From Prorocentrum cordatum (Eukaryota; Sar; Dinophyceae; Prorocentrales; Prorocentraceae), in contig CAUYUJ010014268.1 of the NCBI GenBank assembly GCA_963575745.1, positions 1 through 64,000 of the forward strand: a stretch of DNA of 64,000 bases. The letters run 5' to 3'. The position numbers and the translations under genes were made by a program. The notes beneath the pieces are model-generated. The model saw only the letters and a list, made by a program, of their open reading frames with translations. It was not told the origin of the DNA and did no database searches. Shown here piece by piece: positions 57,501-64,000 of this stretch. Every line of letters starts with the position of its first letter. Positions within the stretch are counted from its first letter, which is position 1.

Positions 57501-58837
57501 TCCCAGCAATGTTTCCATCCAGGCATGACAACAGCTCTTGGGAAAACCATTGCTGGAGGTGGACCTCGGGGGGCTGCGCCGATGAAGCGGAGAAAGTCCC
57601 ACAATACTGTTCCTGGCAAGTCTGCTATCAGCCTTTCAGTGCCCATGTCAGTACACAAGCTGCGAATTGAAGAACAAAACGATATCATAGAGCAAATCCC
57701 AGTTATTAAGAATATCTGCCACAACAGCGCAACTCCTTTGGCTTTCAGGTCAGTACCTTTGAACCGCAGTGAAACTAATGGGAAGAGACGGCGTTGCGTG
57801 AGGGACGGGCAACATATATCAAACGAGGCGCTGAACATTTCAAGCCCTCTCCACTGAGGCGAAGCGTCACACCACACATACGTCCATTTTTTTTCGTCGG
57901 GCTGGGCTTCCCAGAAAGAACGGAACACAAGATTTGCAGTGATGTCTGCCCGCACCCTCGCTCTCCGAAGTGTTTCAATTCCAACTTTCTTGAACTCCAC
58001 ATGCGGCTCTCCAACGATAACTTCTTTCCATGCGTCGCTCGCCTCGCTGGCCTGCTTCAACTGTTTCAAATACTTGGTTGCTTTCATCCAAGAGATGATG
58101 AGGCGAGCGGGGATCGCTGTAAATGTCGATGCATCTCCCTCGAGTGCAGTCGGCCTCGCGACGGCAGGCCGTGCGACCTGGACAACCTCGCCTGGCTGAT
58201 ATGTTTTGCAATCTTTCTCCGTGGGGAATCCTCCGATGAGACGTTGACGATTGATTTTGTTGGTGCAAGCCACAACGTGCAAGATTCGGCAGCGACCTTC
58301 GCCGAAGAAACCAAGACTTTCTTTACTGCAAATTCGCCAAGGGATTAGGTATTGATTGCGTGGTCGTTCAACTGCCCATTGATCCACCACCTTCTGAACT
58401 TTGTCTGACGATATACATTCTAAACCCATCATCGATCGATGTATGTCTGAGCGGTGTGTTCGAATGTCGAGAGTGTGCTCATCATATATGCCAATCATCT
58501 GGATAATTTCGTAAACCACGAAGCCAGTCACCAGCCCTTTTGTCATTTTCATGACCTGGGGTGCGAGCTCAGATCCGACGTCTTCTATCTTTTGCACAAA
58601 TCTGCACGCAACCAAGGCCGCGGCAAATACGTCACCCTTGTACGGCCCGTCATCTACATCTGTTGGATCACCATAATATTCCCCCCACACACCATGATTG
58701 TTCAGCACGAGAACAACAGTTATAATATCGTTTTTTTCAGCAGGCCCTCTTCGACGAGGCCTCGCAACGTCGAGGGCTATGTCATCATCCAAATCTTGCT
58801 CCTGTGGGAGATCGAGCGCAATGTCTTCTGCGATCAT
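54583..58837 (-). CDS. two-exon gene, 1277 aa, multicopy dinoflagellate family with CDASPQ motif
   Basis: Exon 1 58837-55749, GC-AG intron 55748-55328 (421 bp, AG|G at both ends), exon 2 55327-54583; phases 2 and 1 match, 1278 codons including the stop. Without splicing, exon 1 stops at 55742. Acidic N-terminus with DDIALD repeated. VWCDASPQ at about 322-328 is close to the ADSSPQ-type motif I remember from abundant dinoflagellate hypothetical proteins. A Cys/His cluster, CHECSAWGGTCNCHRAE, lies at about 570-586. An acidic Asp/Gly/Pro linker is at about 850-895; the exon 2 product has CLVCW and RCPVHGAACGKYR. The family may be transposon-derived, but no fold can be assigned. Intact, with a leader relic 13 nt upstream. 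Confidence 0.75.
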
Positions 58838-58849
58838 CGATGCATTAAT

Positions 58850-58871
58850 TATGAGCCAAAACGGCTGCTGA
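58850..58871 (-). other. spliced-leader relic upstream of the 1277-aa gene
   Basis: Minus strand: TCAGCAGCCGTTTTGGCTCA then TA. It matches the leader at about 17 of 22 positions, with GCCGTTTTGGCTC intact apart from one A-to-G change. It ends 13 nt before the ATG at 58837. Confidence 0.6.
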
Positions 58872-60388
58872 ACCGACGATTATGGTAGCGGGTGCATGGC
58901 AATAGCACTAGTAATGAGACGGCGAGAGCTTGTTGGGCCGACTTGGGGCCGTCTTGGGGCCGTCTTGGGCCGTATTAGGGCCGCCTTGGGCCGTCTTGGG
59001 TTCTTGTAACGTCTTGGGGGCATCTTGGACCGTCTTGGAGTCCTGCTGGCGCTACTGCTACACAGTGTCCAACTTGGCGAATGCGATTCGATCTATAGCT
59101 GGCGGAGGTGGGGGGCAGGATATGCGTAAGGGGTCGCAAACGCGAATTTGAGTTGAGGGGTATGTTGAAACCAGGGGGTGGCGGTTGAGGGGGGCAATTG
59201 TGAGTTTATGTCCTAGGGCTGTGCCTCCGCATCCAGGGCTGCCCTCCCCCATCCGCTCCCCGCCCTCCTCGCCCTCCTCCTCCCGCCTCCTCCTGCCCCT
59301 CCTTCCCCTCTGCGTCCTCCTGCTCCTCCTCCGTCCCATGGAGGAGGAGGAGGAGGAGGAGGAGGAGGAGGAGGAGGAGGAGGAGGAGGAGGAAGAGGAG
59401 GAGGAGGAGGAGGAGGCCGTTCTAACGAAAAACTCCCCCGGGTCGCACCCCCAGGCCTTTCGTTGGGGCGGTGTGGGCGTTTCGCCTGCCTTCCCCACCG
59501 TTTGCGGCAGTGGCGCTTGAAATCCCACCAGCCCTCTGGGCGTCAGTTCCTCTGCCATCTTCCCTCTTCCCCTTCGGGGAGGGGTCTCCCCCTCCCCCTC
59601 CCCCCTTCCCCCTGGGTCTAGGGGGGGGGGCGCGGGTCGTGGGAGCGTCCAAGATGGCCTCGGCGAGTCAGCCATCAATGATGCCACCCAAATTTTGACA
59701 ACGTCTCCTAGGGTTATGAGATGAACTCCCTCTACAGAAGCCAACATGGCATCTTGAATACTTTACTCCGCAAGTACTCTGCGGGGTACTCTGCGGCCCG
59801 TTCGCGTTTTTATTTAAAGTACTCTGCAAGTACTCTGCGGCGCCAGTCTTTCTGGCATTTTTTTTATGACCTAGAAAATGTACTATGCATTTTTTTTCCT
59901 GTCCTGGTTTGCGACGGCTTCTCATTTTGTGTGATGGCCCGTGACGACAGCGCCAAGGCTTAAACAAAAAAGGAGGAGGTAATCTATGAGGGTGTATGGA
60001 GGATCGGAAAAGGGCGGCCCACGTAAGGGGGGATGTAGGAGGGACGAGGACGTGAAACAGTAGACGGTGATAGTGCGTGCGGGAGGCATGGGTTGTGATA
60101 GCAGGGTGGCAATATCATCGGTGGAACACAGAAATGTGGAGGGGGGTTGGCGTTCCGCCAAATTCGCTTGCAGCTACATTCATGTGTTCAGTGATATTTG
60201 TTTGTTATGGTTGCCTTGGGGCACCTTGTCGGCGCGGTTGGACGCGGTCCGAGTGGACTGTGGACCCCCCCAGTGGGCCACGAACCGCGTGAGGGATGTG
60301 CCGAAATGGGCGGCGGGCTGCGTCGGTAGAACAGTATCATCAGCAAGCGCAACACCATCGTGCAAACACAAAACACAGAGGCAGACTC
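58872..60388. other. divergent intergenic region with repeats
   Basis: CCGTCTTGGGGCC-type repeats at 58930-59045 and GGA repeats at 59339-59413. Four GTACTCTGC units lie at 59774, 59786, 59819 and 59830. The region separates two divergently oriented genes. No gene is recognised. Confidence 0.6.
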
Positions 60389-60410
60389 GTTCAAGCCGTT
60401 TTGGCTCCAT
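60389..60410 (+). other. probable spliced-leader relic upstream of gene 6
   Basis: AGCCGTTTTGGCTCCAT (60394-60410) keeps the core GCC(A>G)TTTTGGCTC. The 5' part of the leader is lost. It lies 42 nt before the ATG at 60453 and shares the A-to-G change with the relic at 58850. Confidence 0.5.
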
Positions 60411-60452
60411 GTTGAGGCGGGGCTCCTCTGCGCACCAGCGGTGCAGGGCCGC

Positions 60453-63400
60453 ATGCCCGCCCCGCCTAGGAAGCGCGGGCGTCCATCTTTGTTGAGACGA
60501 GTTCTTGATGAGGACACCGCGGGTGCTTCGTCAGACTGCGATGCCGACCACGCTGCGCGAGGTGCTGCTCTCGTGCCCAGGCGTGCCCGCAAACACCAGG
60601 AGAAGGCTCCAACATTGGCGACAGTCCCGAAATGCCTCATCGCACACCCGCAGAGAAGCCTCTTGCCTGTTCCGTCGTTTGAGCTGGGGGCTTTCCTGTA
60701 CGCCAGTGTCAACGAGTTTCAGTGCGGACATTGTCAGTTTCTCCAGCCGCAGCTGATAGAGCTTGCCAAGGGATTCTTGTGTGCGCCCAGTATATACAGC
60801 ATCAGCAGGACACTTACGACAGCGGGCCATGATCTTGGAATGAATTCAGACTGGGTGTCGACACAACGGCGGAGGATTGCATCATCAGGGATGTTGGTCG
60901 AGCGAGACCGTCAGGTAGCCTTGCAGGTCCTCCTCCTCATCCTCCTCCTCCTCTTCCTCCTCCTCCTCCTCCTCCTCCCGTCTTACCTCCTACCTCCTCC
61001 CTCCTAGCTCCTCCCTCGTCCCTCCTCCCTCCTACCTCCTCCGTCATACGTCCTCCCTCCTCCGCCCCCCCTCCCCCCCTCCTCCACCCGCGCGCCCGAG
61101 AGGTCCTTCTCGGCAAGGCAGTTTCAGATGACGTTGAGCTGGCCGCGGTCATTGAGAGCGCGAGGTACGACGAGGCGACCAATTTGATGACGGTGAGACA
61201 AGATAGTGGCATCCCAGAGTTTCAGGACCATGTGAATACTGCCCTCGATCGGCTGGGCAAAGTGACTGGTTTCAAAGAAACGGCCCCAGCAAACATATTC
61301 CAGACTCAGCACGCTCACGGATTTCTATTTTCAGTTCGACAGCCAGGGTCTGAGTCCAGACAGTACATTATCATACGGACAAACACAGTTGGTTTACCAA
61401 GCGTTCTTCAGCGAACAACGGCGTCAATCATAGCTCAAGCTTTGAAGAAGTCGAGCAGTCTGAGATGTAGGGCGGTCGCTGCTGCTAAATGCTCGGTCCG
61501 CTTGATTTGCAGCGACCGCTACGCCGCGCAGTTCCTGGCGGAGTCGTGGCTGCAGGCCGATCGGCCTGGATGGTGCCGTTTACACATAGGTTGCGAGATA
61601 CACAAGTCGACGGCCTGCCAGGCGAAGGGTTTGTTGTTGGCTGAGTGGTGTGTGTCTGGCTGTATTCGGGTATCTTTGAGCTTGCGTCTAGGTGGATGGA
61701 TGCGAATATTCAGGCAGTGCTTGCTTCAGGAAATATCTTCAACCATTTGTATCAAGCAGGGGTGTTGCCCACCAGAGGCGACCAGACATCGACAGATGTG
61801 TTTGCGGGTGTACGCTGGGCACAACGTCAGACGCCAGAGAAAGCTTCAATGTATCATGCAATGCCTTCCCAATGGTGATTGGACTCGCACGGACTGCGTT
61901 GAGGTGTGCCTACAGCCAGGTGTTGCATACGACCAGAAGAACGTTGCTGGCCTCGTCGCAAAGGGTCTGATGTTGTGCCTCGCTGGAAACATGTTTAAGA
62001 TATTCAACAGAAAGCGTTGGACAGACAACGACGAAGCCGTGAATCAGCTTGGGCTCCTGCAGGCTTGCCACGGGCTTCTGGCTAGAGTGTTCAAGCGGTG
62101 GCTCGTGCAAGCTGGGTACAACGGCAATCTGGACATCGGGGTTGGCGACCACCCGAGCAGACGCGACAGACCTGCACTACTGGACCCAATAGCCGACGAC
62201 GTCGATCCTGCTGCTGGCCTCGTTGGACCTCCCGAAGTCGGCGACGACGGAGGTGGTGGTGCCCCCCCAGGAGGTGGCGACAGAGGAGCGCCTGCCAAAT
62301 CTTCAGATAAACAAGACGCGTACGCCGAGCTGAACGCCAAGAACCGGAGGATTGCTCTGCGTTGGTTGAACGGGGAACCTACCAGCGACCTTCTCGTCAT
62401 CAGGTTGGCGATGGAGCCATCCATGATGGTATTGCGGCAGCAACTGCGCATCGGTTCAGCATCGTGGGAGAGGTCGCAGGCGATACATGCTGCGAGTGGA
62501 GGCGCTACGAATGGGCAACGAGATTACAGAATATTGGTTTCCGCCAGGGGCGATCTAGACACGCTGTTCGCCGACGCCACCCGCCAGTTCATGACAACCG
62601 AGGGGTCTTTCTGGGTGGTGATGCCTGAAAGCAGCATCACTGAGTATTGGAGGTGCTTGGCGTTCAGAATGGCAAGCAGGGCGGCTGCGGAGTACACGAG
62701 GCTTCTGACGTTTGTTCACAAGAGGCCGCCTTTCTTGTTGTTTCTCAGTGTGCACTACCCCGCCGTCGTGTTGCAGCTGAGGCAGTTGCCCCGCTGTTTG
62801 CTGGACCCCTTCACGAAACACATCATGGACACATTCGACTTAGAGTCTCCAGAGCTGAAAGGGTTCCTGACGCTGCTCATGCTGATGGGGTACACGGACA
62901 CTGCGGAGATCGAGTGCTGGCATGCTTGGGTGCGCCGCTTCCTCATTCGCAGGGGCGCCCAAGCTCACAGGCCAGAGTTTGGGGACGTGAACGCAGAGGC
63001 CTTCGCCCACAGGCTGAAGGTTCGGAGCCTTGAAGTGCTGGAGTGGCTGCACGCCGACGCAGTGGGCCAGTGCCATGCAGCGTTCAACGTGGGGGGAGAT
63101 GGCGATGAAGATCCACCCAGCAGCAAGGCCAAGCAGAAGCAGAAGCGCGGCGGAGGTGGCGAGTGGAGGGCGTTCGTCAGCAGCCAGCTTCACCAGGGCA
63201 TTACGGACTTCCATGAGATATCACTCCGCTACTTGGTACGGACCGAGGCAGAGAGGCATGACAACATTCGAGCGGGGGCTGTCGGCACAGATCTACACAG
63301 ACAAGGGCAGCGTGCATTCGGGCCGACACTGAAGGATCGGCGTGCGCAGGATTTGCACACCGAGGCTATCGCGTTCAACCGCCGACACCCTTTGGAGGAT

Positions 63401-64000
63401 ATCGCTTGCGTGTCGTCAGCCCCAGCACCGGCCGCCGTGGAGATGGAGGGCCACACGGAGGACCGAGTGCAACATATGATGGCTTTGGTTACCGCAGTCT
63501 GCAAGTTGGACCATCAGCGGCGCCAATGGCGTGAAGAGCGGGGCGCTGCGGTGATCAAGGAGTTTGTCAGGACACAGTCAGACGAGCTTCTACGAGAAGT
63601 GGTATCTCGCATCAAGGGGCTGAGCCCTTGGGCTGGGAAGCTCGTGGCAAAGCCTGTCCTGAGGCTTCCAGGGCTTGATATTACTTGTTGCGATGCCTGC
63701 TTCGAGACTGACCTCTTCACTTTCTCTACTGCCAAGATGCTTGCTACTGCCCCGAGAGCTGGAGGCAATTGGGCGGCAGCCTTGGATAACCATTGGACGG
63801 CCAGCCACAGGCCAGTGTTCGAAGGCGAGTGGCGCGGGCCTACGACGTGCGATGACACACAGACGCAATGTTATAAGTACGGATACTGTGTATGTAGCAA
63901 GCCAGGCCGCAAAGTCTTGCGATTGCGCAACTCCGTGCTGACAGCGATCAAGGAGTTCGGCCCCATGCGCTCTGACAAGCGGGACATGCTGGTTGATGGC
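60453..64000 (+). CDS. very large gene, 5' part, open to the window end; AT-hook N-terminus
   Basis: Exon 1 60453-60914 (154 codons), intron 60915-61102 (188 bp, GT-AG, pyrimidine tract at 60929-61075), exon 2 61103 to past 64000 with no stop in 966 codons. Phases match at 0. The N-terminus has RKRGRPS, an AT-hook, beside a basic patch. About residues 80-150 and the exon 2 start (DDVELAAVIESARYDEATNL) are globular. CEIHKSTACQ then GCIRVSLSLR, and LPNGDWTRTDCVEV, are landmarks of a very abundant dinoflagellate protein family I remember but cannot name. A Gly/Asp linker lies mid-protein. CCDACF, CYKYGYCVC and similar Cys groups mark the C-terminal part. A leader relic is upstream. The gene is incomplete at the window edge. 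Confidence 0.75.

Overview
The window is eukaryotic nuclear DNA from a dinoflagellate; a Prorocentrum-like species is my best guess, from memory of its predicted proteins and with no search run. The evidence is: introns with GT, GC and GA donors whose splice junctions carry short direct repeats; eroded copies of the dinoflagellate spliced leader just upstream of several start codons; high GC with very many microsatellites; and several large gene families that I know only from dinoflagellates. There are no bacterial operons, rRNAs, tRNAs or CRISPR arrays.

Layout. 0.3-3.3 kb (+): a six-exon gene for a 467-aa coiled-coil protein. 4.1-7.6 kb (+): a seven-exon, 515-aa gene bracketed by TGTCATATGACA palindrome clusters, possibly a distant tnp2/CACTA-like element. 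8.5-17.3 kb (-): a giant Gag-like polyprotein with a retropepsin-like domain, broken by about six frameshifts. 17.4-19.0 kb: a second copy of the downstream end of the next element, split by a 1.3-kb insertion. 19.0-25.8 kb (-): a decayed DIRS-like retrotransposon with RT, RNase H, methyltransferase-like and tyrosine recombinase regions. 25.8-28.0 kb: a GGGCTC-type minisatellite containing a 0.7-kb tandem duplication. 28.0-29.3 kb (-): an intact single-exon SAP-domain gene. 29.6-45.1 kb: a satellite of 751-bp units, each a dimer of two ~375-bp halves, interrupted by a LINE 3' fragment at 31.6-32.4 kb. 45.1-50.7 kb: simple repeats and minisatellites with no convincing gene. 50.7-53.3 kb (-): a two-exon, 720-aa zinc-motif/coiled-coil gene. 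54.6-58.8 kb (-): a two-exon, 1277-aa gene. 60.45-64.0 kb (+): a gene whose second exon stays open for 966 codons to the window edge.

The complete gene models rest on introns whose phases all match and that restore uninterrupted frames. Most of the rest is mobile DNA and satellite. The long open frames on both strands of the 32-44 kb array and of the minisatellites follow from repeat composition and are not genes. No pathway links these genes; what they share is a multicopy, retroposition-driven genome. The best leads are the palindrome-bracketed seven-exon gene, the frameshifted but nonsense-free Gag-protease polyprotein, the spliced-leader relics and the intron junction repeats.
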